Origin: Microcaldota archaeon
Lineage (GTDB): Archaea; Micrarchaeota; Micrarchaeia; Micrarchaeales; Micrarchaeaceae
Direction of reading: 5' to 3'
Assembly: GCA_021818545.1 (NCBI GenBank)
Contig: JAKATX010000001.1
Span: forward strand, 1 to 47,060
Length of the DNA stretch: 47,060 bases
Made by a program: the position numbers and the translations under genes. The notes beneath the pieces were generated by a model. That model was not told the DNA's origin, ran no database searches, and saw only the letters and a program-made list of their open reading frames with translations. Positions 24,007 to 33,229 of the stretch are shown here, piece by piece (positions within the stretch are counted from its first letter, which is position 1; every line of letters starts with the position of its first letter).

Positions 24007-26252
24007 CGTACCACTTCGCTGGACTTGCCGCTTGCTTTCCTGCTTTTTTTGGTTTTTGGCTTCGCTGCTTTTATTGATTTGCGTTTGGCTTTCTTTGGCT
24101 TGGGCTTTTGGGCCTCGGCCGGTTTTGGTGCCTCCTCTGCCTGGACCGGCTTCTCAGGCGCAGCTACTGGTTTTTCCACCTTGACTTCCTCTTTTGCATT
24201 AGCCTTCGCCGCATTGGACCTTGTGCCCCAGTTCTTCTTTGTCACGCAGCCCGGATCCAAGTCCATCTCGAATACACCCTTGCCCCTGCGTATAACCTTG
24301 ATTATCGGGGTGTGGCAGTGCTCGCAGACCTTGCCGGTGGCCACTATCTTTGCGTACTGGGGCAGCGAGTACGTCTGCGTGCATTTTGGATAGTTGGCGC
24401 ATGCAACGAACTGCTTGCCGGCCCTGGAATGTTTTATTATGAGGTCGCCGCCATCTGTGGAGCAGCTGCCCAAAACGTTTTCGCTCTTCTTCATCCCTAC
24501 GGTCATCGATTGGGCGATCTTATCCTTGTTCTTATCGAACTGTGTGATTGCATCGACCAGCATCCGCTTCCCCTCGTCTATGACTTCCTGCTCCGCCTTC
24601 TCGCCCTTGACTATCTTCTCCATATCTTCTTCAAGCTGCCTCGTGGTGGACTCGTCTATTATCATTGTGGCATTGTCCTTCAGGGCCTGATACACGCTCA
24701 TGCCGAAGCTCGTGACCGTTATACTGGATCCGTCTATATAGCCGCGCTTGAAGAGAGTGTCGACTATGGCGGCGCGGGTCGCCTTGGTGCCTAGGTTAAG
24801 CCTCTCCAGCTCCGCTATCAGGCTCGCCTTCATGTACCTTCTAGGCGGCTGGGTCTGCATCTCGGGCATCGACAGGTCCGTGAACGAAGCGCTGTCGCCC
24901 TTCTTAAGCTGCGGCAGCTCGTTCTGCTTCATAGTGGAATAAGTGTAAAAGTCCAGCCATCCCTGCTTAAGCACCTTCGCTCCGCTGGCGGAGTAGCGTT
25001 CCTCCCCGAAGGCAGCTACTATCTTGGTATTCTGCACTGTCGCCCACTCGGCGAAGCATGCCAGGAACCTGCGGGCTATGAGATCGTATATCTTGTCCTC
25101 TTCTGCCGTGAGCCCCTTCGGCGTCACACCTGTCGGGAATATTGCAGGGTGCGCATCGTCTATCTTCCTGCCTTCATTCGGCTTGAACCGCCTTGCAGTC
25201 ATGAGCGCTTTTGCAAGTGCGGCGTACTTGTCATTCTTTGAAAGCTGCTCTATTATCCTGGGCAGACCTAGAGTATATGGCAGCTTCTGCGATGTCGTCC
25301 TAGGATATGATATGTAAGATCTTTCGTATAACGATTGCGCTACTGCCAGCGTCCTTGAAGGGTCTATGCGGAATACTCTGCTTGCTTCCAACTGCAGCGA
25401 CGTAAGATCGAATGGCGGATAAGGAGGTACGTTCCTCTCTGCGCCATCCGCACTCTCTATCACGCCCGCATCTGACTTCGCATTGGTGGCATCCAAAGCC
25501 GCCTGGGCCGTATACTTTTCGAATACGTCGCCCCTCACGTTCACGAACTGCGTGCCGCTTATCATGGCTATTATGCGCCAGAACGGCTTGGGGACGAAAA
25601 TAGCTATTTCACGCTCCTTTCTCGCAAGGAGGGCAAGCGTAGGGCCCTGCACCCTGCCTATGCTCAGAGGGACCTTGAAGCCAGCAGACGACACCGCATG
25701 CATCAGCGCGCGGCTCAGGTTTATGCCCCAGATCCAATCCAGTATGTGCCTGGCCTCGCCCGCGCAGAAGTTGTTCATGTCCAGCGGCATAAGGCTTGCG
25801 TAGGCATCGAGCAGGTCTGGCTTAGTCGTCGTAGAGAACTTCATCCTCTTGGCGTTCACTTCCAGCGAGCCGTTATTCAGGAACTTTATTATGTTCGTGC
25901 CTATCACAGTGCCTTCAGTGTCGTAGTCGCACGCGTTTATGAATAGGTCGCACTTCGGGGCGAGAGCCCGAAGGACATCCAGGTAGTTCTTGGTGTAGCC
26001 GGCGAACTTGCTCACCTCATGCGATGGTGCCCAGCTTACGTCCAGTATCGGATAGTCTCTTGATGTCCCATTCTGCCTCACTGTGAACAGATGGCCCACC
26101 GCAGCCGCTATGAATATCGTGCCGTCTTTCGTGTCTATCCTGTAATAGCTGACCCTGTGTACGTCGGCGATCTTCTTTTGGGTCCCATCGCCCAATGCCA
26201 ATGCTAGCCTGAGTGCGACGCTGGGTTTTTCTGCTATTATGAGCGTGTTCAT
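24000..26252 (-). CDS. topA: DNA topoisomerase I (type IA)
   Basis: The 750-residue enzyme relaxes negative supercoils. The Toprim domain opens with LIIAEKPSVALRLALALG and contains the acidic NACDYDTEGTVIG; the catalytic Tyr is Tyr316 in ISYPRTTSQ. The core ends near residue 580, then come zinc-ribbon cysteines (CSTDGGD...CANYPKC and CEHCHTP...DPGC), and finally a disordered Lys/Ala/Pro-rich tail of about 80 residues that probably binds nucleic acid. Domain order is normal for archaeal TopA. It is co-transcribed with the downstream methyltransferase through a 7-bp overlap. Confidence 0.96.
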   Translation of the reverse strand: MNTLIIAEKPSVALRLALALGDGTQKKIADVHRVSYYRIDTKDGTIFIAAAVGHLFTVRQNGTSRDYPILDVSWAPSHEVSKFAGYTKNYLDVLRALAPKCDLFINACDYDTEGTVIGTNIIKFLNNGSLEVNAKRMKFSTTTKPDLLDAYASLMPLDMNNFCAGEARHILDWIWGINLSRALMHAVSSAGFKVPLSIGRVQGPTLALLARKEREIAIFVPKPFWRIIAMISGTQFVNVRGDVFEKYTAQAALDATNAKSDAGVIESADGAERNVPPYPPFDLTSLQLEASRVFRIDPSRTLAVAQSLYERSYISYPRTTSQKLPYTLGLPRIIEQLSKNDKYAALAKALMTARRFKPNEGRKIDDAHPAIFPTGVTPKGLTAEEDKIYDLIARRFLACFAEWATVQNTKIVAAFGEERYSASGAKVLKQGWLDFYTYSTMKQNELPQLKKGDSASFTDLSMPEMQTQPPRRYMKASLIAELERLNLGTKATRAAIVDTLFKRGYIDGSSITVTSFGMSVYQALKDNATMIIDESTTRQLEEDMEKIVKGEKAEQEVIDEGKRMLVDAITQFDKNKDKIAQSMTVGMKKSENVLGSCSTDGGDLIIKHSRAGKQFVACANYPKCTQTYSLPQYAKIVATGKVCEHCHTPIIKVIRRGKGVFEMDLDPGCVTKKNWGTRSNAAKANAKEEVKVEKPVAAPEKPVQAEEAPKPAEAQKPKPKKAKRKSIKAAKPKTKKSRKASGKSSEVVRC

Positions 26253-26269
26253 AAAAACAATGCATTTTT

Positions 26270-26536
26270 TTAGCTGGATTTTGCCTTTGACGCGCGCTTC
26301 CTGCGCGCGCTTGAAACTGTGCTGGAGGCAGGGTTGCTTTTTACCGAAGCCGCGGCCTCCCCATTGGCGACCTCCTTTGACAGCATATGGGCGTTTATCA
26401 GCCCTATTATTATGGTTATAGCGACTAACGTGTAGAACACCATACCCGCTCCGTAATATATAAAAATGACTATTGCGAATATTGCAAATAGCACTGTTGC
26501 CAGAGACATCCCTAGCTGGATTGAACGGTCATCCAT
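26270..26536 (-). CDS. Small two-helix membrane protein
   Basis: With the ATG at 26536 the product is 88 residues: MDDRSIQLG, two adjacent hydrophobic helices (about residues 10-55), then a basic, Ser/Ala-rich cytoplasmic tail ending in RRKRASKAKSS. The frame stays open upstream to 26689, but that part lies inside the divergent DMT gene and reads as non-membrane junk, so the shorter start is preferred. It lies upstream of topA on the same strand with a 17-bp gap and may share its transcript. Function unknown. Confidence 0.65.
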   Translation of the reverse strand: MDDRSIQLGMSLATVLFAIFAIVIFIYYGAGMVFYTLVAITIIIGLINAHMLSKEVANGEAAASVKSNPASSTVSSARRKRASKAKSS

Positions 26537-26555
26537 TTTGCTATCACGTGGTTCT

Positions 26556-26912
26556 TTGAGTATATATGTTGTTATATTTATAACACTTGTTGCGGCACTC
26601 GTCGCATCTGCGTCGCAACTACTATACAAGAAAGGGCTGAAAAAAGAGATCGGAGGTATGCATGACCTCCTTGCGCTTGCTAGGAACAAGACCGTAGTTG
26701 CAGGCGGGGTAGGATATATATCGAGCCTTGCGATATACCTTTACGCCATATCCCAGGCGCCCCTTTCAATAGTATACCCGACATTCGCCAGCTCGTTCAT
26801 ATTCGTCACGTTGATCTCGGTGGCCGTGCTAAAGGAAAAGGTCGGTGCAATGCGCATCGCTGGCGTTGCGCTCATATTCATAGGCATTGGGATAATAGCT
26901 ATAACGGCGTGA
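26556..26912 (+). CDS. Four-helix DMT/EamA-type half transporter, subunit 1
   Basis: Starting at TTG 26556, the 118-residue protein has four transmembrane helices; the last two (LSIVYPTFASSFIFVTLISVAVLKEKVGAMRIAGVALIFIGI) carry the EamA signature of a Pro in helix 3 and E-K after it. The longer frame from 26466 would overlap the divergent gene and adds non-hydrophobic sequence. Four-helix members of the drug/metabolite superfamily (SMR, ArnE/ArnF) act as dimers. The next gene, 3 bp later, is a similar four-helix protein, so a heterodimer is likely. Confidence 0.8.
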   Translation: MSIYVVIFITLVAALVASASQLLYKKGLKKEIGGMHDLLALARNKTVVAGGVGYISSLAIYLYAISQAPLSIVYPTFASSFIFVTLISVAVLKEKVGAMRIAGVALIFIGIGIIAITA

Positions 26913-26915
26913 GAG

Positions 26916-27263
26916 ATGAACGACGCGAAAAGGAGGAATCTTGCCTTCATATCAATAGCCACGCTGCTCGGCGCCTTCGGGCAGCTCTTCTTCAAGCTAT
27001 CTTTCATCCAGGGCAACACTGCAGTATTCGGCTACTTCGGCCTGTACCTGTCGCTAGGGTTGGCGGCATACATCATATCAAGCGCGTTCTATTTTTACGT
27101 CCTTAGCAGGGTCCACCTGAGCTGGGCATACAGCATAGGCGGCATAGGATACGTGCTCGCCGTCATATTGGCCGCAGTGATAGTGCAAGAGAGCATACCT
27201 CCGCTCAGATGGATAGGCGTGATCGCGATAACTGCCGGGGTATTTTTGGTAGGATTAAGCTGA
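26916..27263 (+). CDS. Four-helix DMT/EamA-type half transporter, subunit 2
   Basis: The 115-residue protein has four transmembrane helices, with the EamA-like end VHLSWAYSIGGIGYVLAVILAAVIVQESIPPLRWIGVIAITAGVF. The loop Q-E-S-I-P-P-L-R-W matches position for position the L-K-E-K-V-G-A-M-R loop in the preceding subunit. It starts 3 bp after subunit 1 and stops 1 bp before the convergent thrC stop. ArnE/ArnF-like pairs flip lipid-linked sugars and SMR pairs export cations, so the substrate cannot be fixed from sequence. Confidence 0.82.
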   Translation: MNDAKRRNLAFISIATLLGAFGQLFFKLSFIQGNTAVFGYFGLYLSLGLAAYIISSAFYFYVLSRVHLSWAYSIGGIGYVLAVILAAVIVQESIPPLRWIGVIAITAGVFLVGLS

Positions 27264-27264
27264 A

Positions 27265-28329
27265 TCAGACGTTCGCTCCGCTTATTATTGCAACTGCCTT
27301 ATTGCTGCGCCCCATGCCAAGCTTCTTTAGCGCCGCGATGCTGGCCGCTCCTCCGAGTTCAGCCACTATCCCGTATTCTTTGTATATCGCAGCTTTCGCA
27401 ACTTCCATCTCCATGTCCGTTACCGCTATTGCAGACCCTTTCGTCTCCCTTATCGCTTCCAAAGTCTGCATGCCGAACTTGGGAAGGCCGACTGCGATCG
27501 CGTCCGCTTTCGTATGCGGATGCTTATACTTTATGGTATCGCTGCCACTGTCGTAAGCCTCAACAACCGAATCGCTGCCCTTTGCCTGGACCGCTATAAG
27601 CCCGGGAATTTTCCTTGTTATTCCCGCAGAGCGCATCTCCTTCAGGGCCTTGAACATGCCGCTTATCAGGGTCGCGTTGCCCACCGGGACTATTATGGTA
27701 GTCACGCCATGTAACTGGCCAAGGATCTCATACGCCATTGTCTTCTGCCCTTCCTCCCTGTAGCAGTAATCGCCAGCAAGGAAAGCCTTGTGCCTTTCGG
27801 AGTATTTCTTGGCCGCATCCTCTGCCTTGGTGAAATCCCCTTTTATTATCTGCACCGATGCGCTGCCCACGGCCTTTATCATGCGCACCTTGTGCATGTT
27901 TGCATGCTCGCCCATGAGTATCTTGGCGCGGATCCCTGCTATCTTGCAATAATATGCAAGGGAGTACGCCATGTTGCCCGTAGAGGCACAGACTATCTCA
28001 TCGTAGCCGTATTCGAGGGCTTTAGCAATCTCTATCACGGAACCCCTGTCCTTGAACGACCTGGTAGGATTTTCCATCTCCAACTTCATGAAAAGCCGCC
28101 TGTCGGATTCGCCTTGGACAAGGCGTGTGCCCCCCACTATGTAGTGCTTGTAGTTTCCATCAGGCAGTACGCCGCTGAAATCCCAGAATGACTTGCCTGT
28201 TATGTCGAACTTTTTCGGGCGCGCGGCGTAGACCACTTCAAGTATGCCGTGGCATTTTGCACACATCTGGCTGTCGAAGTCGCTATCGTACTCCGCCCCG
28301 CATATCGTGCACTTAAGATGGTATCTCAT
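27265..28329 (-). CDS. thrC: Threonine synthase
   Basis: This 354-residue PLP-dependent enzyme converts O-phosphohomoserine to threonine. An N-terminal zinc ribbon (Cys7, Cys10, Cys23, Cys26) typical of archaeal ThrC precedes the fold. The PLP lysine is Lys93 in PTRSFKDRGS, the phosphate/PLP loop is CASTGNMAYSLAYY, and the late glycine-rich loop is VPVGNATLISGM. The end motif AVAIISGANV replaces the usual SGxG. Length is normal. It diverges from the Sua5 gene across 84 bp; no other threonine-pathway gene is in the window. Confidence 0.93.
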   Translation of the reverse strand: MRYHLKCTICGAEYDSDFDSQMCAKCHGILEVVYAARPKKFDITGKSFWDFSGVLPDGNYKHYIVGGTRLVQGESDRRLFMKLEMENPTRSFKDRGSVIEIAKALEYGYDEIVCASTGNMAYSLAYYCKIAGIRAKILMGEHANMHKVRMIKAVGSASVQIIKGDFTKAEDAAKKYSERHKAFLAGDYCYREEGQKTMAYEILGQLHGVTTIIVPVGNATLISGMFKALKEMRSAGITRKIPGLIAVQAKGSDSVVEAYDSGSDTIKYKHPHTKADAIAVGLPKFGMQTLEAIRETKGSAIAVTDMEMEVAKAAIYKEYGIVAELGGAASIAALKKLGMGRSNKAVAIISGANV

Positions 28330-28413
28330 TCAAGCGGCCCCTTACGTATTTAGATGCGCTAGACATCTTATTAGATTTTGCGAATACTCAATAATAATAA
28401 GAGTATGATCTAG

Positions 28414-29502
28414 ATGACGGAGATTATAAGGATAAATCCAATCAACCCCGAGATAAGGAGGGTGATGGAGGCGGCCAAGGTCATAAAGGATGGCGGCACC
28501 GTAGCATTCCCCACCGAGACCGTTTACGGCTTGGGTGCCAACTGCTTTGACAAGGACGCATGCGGCAGGATATTCGAGATAAAAGGCAGGCCGGCGGACA
28601 ACCCGTTGATATTGCATATACCTGGGCAGGGATGGCTGGGCAGGGTTGCCAGGGATGTCGACCAGCGAACGCTGGAGTTCGCTTCCAAGGCGTGGCCGGG
28701 GCCGATAACTTTGGTGCTGAAAAAGAACACCGATGTCCCGGACATAGCAACTGCAGGACTTGACACTGCGGCGGTAAGATGCCCTGCGCACAGGATAGCG
28801 CTTGAGCTAATTGAGTACAGCGGAGTGCCCATAGCGGCACCCAGCGCCAACATATCGACCAAGCCCAGCACAACTAGGTTCGAGCACGTGGTGGATGACC
28901 TTGACGGCAAGGTTGATGTGATAATAGACGGAGGCGACGCGACTTTTGGCGTCGAATCCACCATAATAAACATGACCACAAATCCGCCTGTGCTGCTAAG
29001 GCCGGGCGCCTTCACGGTGGAGGAGCTGGAGAAGTACATAGGCAGGATATCCGTGCCGGATACGGTAAACAGAACGGCCGCGCCGGATGAGGTCGCCATA
29101 GCGCCAGGAATGAAATACAGGCATTATGCGCCTGACAAAAAGCTCGTACTTGCGAGCGACGGCACCATACTGCGCGGGGCCGCAATGCTTTCTGGCGATA
29201 TGGAAGAGCCCCTCGCGATACTCTGCAGCAGCGAAACCGCCAACACACTTAAGACCACGATGAAGCTGCGCAATATATCAATGATAATATTGGGAAGCGA
29301 GGACAATCTCTATGAGGTGGCGAAAAACCTTTTCGACGGCTTCAGGGCGCTCGACGAGACGCAGGCGAAGCTAGGGTTGATACAGAAGTTTGACGAACGA
29401 GGGATAGGATTGGCAATAATGAACAGGATATCAAAGGCCACAGGGAATATTACGATAGAAAAGTTCGGCGACCTTCAAAGCATGCTAAAGCAGGAGGCAT
29501 GA
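28414..29502 (+). CDS. sua5: Threonylcarbamoyl-AMP synthase (Sua5)
   Basis: This 362-residue enzyme makes threonylcarbamoyl-adenylate from threonine, bicarbonate and ATP for t6A37 modification of ANN-decoding tRNAs. The YrdC domain (residues 10-200) shows GGTVAFPTETVYGLGANC, KGRPADNPLILHI, VPIAAPSANIS and the late FGVESTIINM; a linker with PGMKYRHYAP leads to the C-terminal Sua5 domain. It is a full-length Sua5, not a short YrdC. It diverges from thrC, the threonine-forming enzyme, which may reflect shared demand for threonine (weak inference). Confidence 0.95.
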   Translation: MTEIIRINPINPEIRRVMEAAKVIKDGGTVAFPTETVYGLGANCFDKDACGRIFEIKGRPADNPLILHIPGQGWLGRVARDVDQRTLEFASKAWPGPITLVLKKNTDVPDIATAGLDTAAVRCPAHRIALELIEYSGVPIAAPSANISTKPSTTRFEHVVDDLDGKVDVIIDGGDATFGVESTIINMTTNPPVLLRPGAFTVEELEKYIGRISVPDTVNRTAAPDEVAIAPGMKYRHYAPDKKLVLASDGTILRGAAMLSGDMEEPLAILCSSETANTLKTTMKLRNISMIILGSEDNLYEVAKNLFDGFRALDETQAKLGLIQKFDERGIGLAIMNRISKATGNITIEKFGDLQSMLKQEA

Positions 29503-29574
29503 CTGAAAGCTAGGTGCACCGGCAAACATGCTGAACATTGACAGACTTGGCATTGACAGATTTATGATAGTCGA

Positions 29575-30144
29575 TTAGCCTGCTATCTCGAGCTTCCTTA
29601 CTTCTACCTTGTTTATCTCCGTAATGTGCTCTAGCTTGCTCTGCAGCTCGGCCTGAAGCTTGCCTTCTATAACAGCGCTCATGACCTCGTTTGCGGTATG
29701 TTCCTTCAGGAAGTTGACCGCAAGTTCGTTCATCTCCTTCCTTATGCCGACCAGCTTTACATGGGTGGTGCGGCCCTTTGTTATTGCGATTAGCTTAAGA
29801 ACAACCGGAATGCTGTCCTTGGTGTTCATCGGGAGCACGGAATCTGATACGCTCTTGTACCTCCTTACAAGCGACCTCATGTAGCTGTACAACTGCTCTA
29901 TTGAGACGACCTTGGTATGAGCTGCGTCTCCCTTAACATCAACAACCTTGAGCACCACGTTCGTATAAGCGTGAGCCGGATTCTTCGTAAGGATGTCCAT
30001 GCTAACGACGACTTTCCTACCGGATGCTGCCTTGTCATCATTCGCGGGCATCTCGCCTATGACTGCATCGTTGAATATCGACGGAGCGTATACCGAGAAC
30101 CACTTCTTCATCTTCCACTTATCCACTGATCTTTGTGAAGCCAT
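29575..30144 (-). CDS. rps3ae: Ribosomal protein eS1 (S3Ae)
   Basis: The 189-residue small-subunit protein has the family opening KWKMKKWFSVYAPSIFNDAVIGEM, the segment VVVSMDILTKN, and a Lys-rich RNA-binding middle (SLVRRYKSVSD). eS1 sits at the platform near the mRNA exit and is found in archaea and eukaryotes only. It starts 4 bp after the uS15 stop and is surely co-transcribed with it, the usual archaeal order. Confidence 0.95.
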   Translation of the reverse strand: MASQRSVDKWKMKKWFSVYAPSIFNDAVIGEMPANDDKAASGRKVVVSMDILTKNPAHAYTNVVLKVVDVKGDAAHTKVVSIEQLYSYMRSLVRRYKSVSDSVLPMNTKDSIPVVLKLIAITKGRTTHVKLVGIRKEMNELAVNFLKEHTANEVMSAVIEGKLQAELQSKLEHITEINKVEVRKLEIAG

Positions 30145-30148
30145 TGAA

Positions 30149-30619
30149 TCACACCTTGCCCTTTATCAGGAGTGCTGCCTGCTGCGGATCGTACTTCCAC
30201 GTTGATGGGAGCGTCCCGGACCTTATGTAGTACTTTGAGAGGCGCCATATCTTTGACTCCGTCCTGCGCAGGTTCCTCTTATTGTGAACGTCCTGCCCAT
30301 TCTTGGCAAGATGCTCGTTTATCTTTACTGCCTTCTTCATAAGATCCATGAGATCGGAAGGTATCTCGCTTCCCTGTCCATTCTCCTTCAATATGACTGA
30401 GAGCCTCTTCCCCATGACCTGCTTTATGTATGGCACGCTGTGCTCCTTCTTCAGCCTTTCCCCTATCATCGCAGGGGTCAGACCTTGCTTTGAGTATGAT
30501 ATTATGGCATCGACTATCTGCTCCTTTGCCATGCCTTGGTTCTCCGGCACTGCGCTGGGTTCCAGCATAGGCTTCCTGGACTTTGACTTTCCACGCTTCT
30601 TTGAATGCATTCTAGCCAT
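30149..30619 (-). CDS. rps15: Ribosomal protein uS15
   Basis: From the ATG at 30619 (MARMHSKKRGKSKSRKP) the product is 156 residues, normal for archaeal/eukaryotic uS15, which carries an N-terminal extension before the conserved helical domain. The conserved block HNKRNLRRTESKIWRLSKYYIRSG contacts 16S rRNA helices 20-22. The GTG/ATG further upstream would add only four residues. It is first in a two-gene operon with eS1. Confidence 0.95.
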   Translation of the reverse strand: MARMHSKKRGKSKSRKPMLEPSAVPENQGMAKEQIVDAIISYSKQGLTPAMIGERLKKEHSVPYIKQVMGKRLSVILKENGQGSEIPSDLMDLMKKAVKINEHLAKNGQDVHNKRNLRRTESKIWRLSKYYIRSGTLPSTWKYDPQQAALLIKGKV

Positions 30620-30720
30620 GTATTTTAGCACCTATAAAAACGTCGTAGCGGCGCGATTTTGCTTTTATGCCGGCTGAATTGCCAGCAGCGCCACACGGCA
30701 AAATATATTTGCACAGTAAG

Positions 30721-33147
30721 CTATATATTAATAGCGACAGAATAGTCGCCACCCGCCTTTATGTTGACGCTCTTTATCTTGCATATATTGACCAGTTCCT
30801 TCTTGCAGTGCTCCACTGCCTTGGCGTACTGGGAAGGCACCACCACGTCGATAGAGCTTATCTCGTAATTCAGCGCAAGATGCTGCTTTGCCTTTGCCTT
30901 TCTGACCTCGCTTATTATCTGATTGAGGAGCGCGCCTGTGTCCCTGAAATCAACATCTATTATGTCGCTCTGGAATAGAACCCCGTTGATCGCATATCCT
31001 GCCTCGTGGGAGTCGTCCTTGTGCTCTGGGAAATGCGACTTGAACAGGTACTCGTTAGAGAACATCGAGTTTATCTCCTCGGCGGCATGCGGGATTATTG
31101 GGGCGATGAGCTTGAGCGAGTTCTCGAGGACGTACCTTAGGGTGAATGCTGCAGCATGCCTGCTGCGTTCCATTGAAGGCTCCTTCCCGTATATCCTGTA
31201 CTTGACGTTCTCTATGTAGAAATCGCAGAACTCGTGCCAATAGAAGTTTATTATGGCATTGGACGCCTCGTACAGGTTGTATTCGTTGTACGCCTTTTCC
31301 ACTGTTGCGACCAGCTCATTGAACCTGTGCATTATCCACATATCGAATATGCCCATGCTCTTGCTCGGCTCCGCCTTGGGTGCGCCGGCCTCGTCCAGCG
31401 CCTTCTTAACGAAAAGCGCCGAGTTGTACAGCTTGTTTATGAAATTCTTGGCGAAATCCATGTCCTTGTACGCGAATACCTTGTCCTTGCTTATGGCTCC
31501 GGACATTGAGACCCAGAGCCTCACGGCATCGGCAGTGTACTTCTGCAACAACTCTGAAGGATAAACGCCGTTGCCGAGACTTTTGTGCATCTCCTTGCCA
31601 TCCGTCCCAAGTATCATTGAGTGGGCTATTATGGACTCCCATGGCTTGCCACCAGTGAGCGCCCATGTCCTGAATATCGTATAGAAAGCCCATGTCCTTA
31701 TTATGTCAGTGCCCTGTATCCTTACCGAGGATGGCATGCTCCTGCTCTCATCCTTATTTGGCCATCCGCATATGACAAGCGGGGTTATTGACGAGTCTAT
31801 CCATCCATCGAGGGTGTTCGTCTCTCCGGCAAGCTGGCCGCCACACTTCTTGCATGCCTTTATCGGAGGCGCGCGTTTGAGCGTGTCGACCGGCAGCCAT
31901 TCTTTCTGGGCTGCGACTATCTCGCCGCACTTTTCGCAGTGCCAGAACGGTATCGGAGTTCCGAAAACCCTGTTCCTTGATATGGCCCAATCCCACTCTA
32001 TGAAGTTGCTCCAATCCTGGAGCCTCTGAAGCGCGAAGCCGGGGAACCAGTGAATCTCCCTAGCAATCTCGTTTATCTTTTCGGCCTTGTCCTTTATCTT
32101 TATGAACCATTGCAAAGATGAGATTAATTCTATCGGGGTGCCACACCTGTCATGTATCTTTATAGTATGTTTTATCTTCTCCTTCTTGACCAACGCACCA
32201 GAGTCCGCAAGCGCATCCACGATCTTCTTCCGCGCCTCCTTTATGCCCAGCCCGTTGAAATGCCCGGCGTTCTTTATGGCGCCGTTCTCGTCTATTGCGT
32301 CCACCATATCAAGCTTGTGCTTGTAGTACATCGTGACGTCTGCCTTGTCACCGAACGTACACACCATTTCTGCGCCAGTACCGAATTCCTTCTCCACGGT
32401 CTCATCGCCGAATATCTTGACTTCCTTGTCAAACAATGGCACTATGACGCTCTTGCCCAAGAATTTTGCGAACCTTTCATCCCCAGAATTTACTGCCACA
32501 CCGACACAGGCGTGCAGCATCTCCGGCCTTGTGGTCGCTATGGTCATTACTGCGTCGGAGTCCTTCAGCTTGAAGTTGACATAGTTCAGGTATGTATCTG
32601 ACTCCTTCTCCTCGGCCTGCTCTCTAGATATTGTAGTAGCGCAACTTACGCACCATTCCACCGGATGCGCTGCCCTGTAAACAAAGCCGTTGTCATGCAT
32701 CTGCAGCAGCGACAACTGGACCTTCGTGATGTAATCGTCGGATATGGTCAGATACTCGTACCGCTCGTCAAAAGAGGCACCCAGCCTCAGCATCCCTTCC
32801 TTCATCTTTGATATGTTGGCGGTTGATTCCTCCACGCACTTGTTGTAGAACTCCTCCCTGCCGAGCTTCTTGCCGTACTTCTGCTCCACCGCCAGCTCTG
32901 TGGGAAAGCCGTGGGCATCCCAGCCTTGCGGATATAGCACGTTGTAGCCCTGCATGCGCTTGTATCGCGCTATGGTGTCTATGTAACAAACCCAGAATAC
33001 TTGCCCCATGTGAAGCGCGCCGTTTGTGAACGGCGGAGGGGTGTCTATAATGTAGGTGGGCTTGTCAGACTTTTCATCGAAAAGGAATGCCTTGTGCTCC
33101 CTCCAAATCCCATCCCACTTGATTTCAGTATTGGAATCGTACATCAA
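30721..33147 (-). CDS. valS: Valine--tRNA ligase
   Basis: The 808-residue class Ia synthetase has the HIGH-type motif as HMGQ (residues 46-49) and the KMSKS-type motif as EMHKS (519-523). The editing domain shows ATTRPEMLHACVGVAVN and GTGAEMVCTFGDKADV, which separate archaeal ValRS from IleRS, then WDWAISRNRVFGTPIPFWHC with a zinc knuckle CEKC...CKKC. Both signature motifs deviate from consensus but retain key His, Gly, Lys and Ser. Length is usual for archaeal ValRS. It stands alone between the ribosomal operon and a TRAM gene. Confidence 0.93.
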   Translation of the reverse strand: MMYDSNTEIKWDGIWREHKAFLFDEKSDKPTYIIDTPPPFTNGALHMGQVFWVCYIDTIARYKRMQGYNVLYPQGWDAHGFPTELAVEQKYGKKLGREEFYNKCVEESTANISKMKEGMLRLGASFDERYEYLTISDDYITKVQLSLLQMHDNGFVYRAAHPVEWCVSCATTISREQAEEKESDTYLNYVNFKLKDSDAVMTIATTRPEMLHACVGVAVNSGDERFAKFLGKSVIVPLFDKEVKIFGDETVEKEFGTGAEMVCTFGDKADVTMYYKHKLDMVDAIDENGAIKNAGHFNGLGIKEARKKIVDALADSGALVKKEKIKHTIKIHDRCGTPIELISSLQWFIKIKDKAEKINEIAREIHWFPGFALQRLQDWSNFIEWDWAISRNRVFGTPIPFWHCEKCGEIVAAQKEWLPVDTLKRAPPIKACKKCGGQLAGETNTLDGWIDSSITPLVICGWPNKDESRSMPSSVRIQGTDIIRTWAFYTIFRTWALTGGKPWESIIAHSMILGTDGKEMHKSLGNGVYPSELLQKYTADAVRLWVSMSGAISKDKVFAYKDMDFAKNFINKLYNSALFVKKALDEAGAPKAEPSKSMGIFDMWIMHRFNELVATVEKAYNEYNLYEASNAIINFYWHEFCDFYIENVKYRIYGKEPSMERSRHAAAFTLRYVLENSLKLIAPIIPHAAEEINSMFSNEYLFKSHFPEHKDDSHEAGYAINGVLFQSDIIDVDFRDTGALLNQIISEVRKAKAKQHLALNYEISSIDVVVPSQYAKAVEHCKKELVNICKIKSVNIKAGGDYSVAINI

Positions 33148-33229
33148 AAACGCCTATAAGCTCCGCTATAGTATTGAAAACACAGAAATATAAGATTAAA
33201 GAAATAAAGTAAAAAATTAAAACTTAGGT

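Noticed and set aside
24108-24794. 228-codon frame on the plus strand
   Set aside because: It is the shadow of topA, whose zinc ribbons and core motifs are in the opposite strand frame.
26466-26555. N-terminal extension of the first DMT half
   Set aside because: It overlaps the divergent membrane-protein gene and is not hydrophobic; TTG at 26556 gives the expected four-helix size.
30721-33147. Isoleucyl-tRNA synthetase
   Set aside because: The motif GTGAEMVCTFGDKADV and the archaeal WDWAISRNRVFGTPIPFW block are those of ValRS; IleRS signatures are absent.
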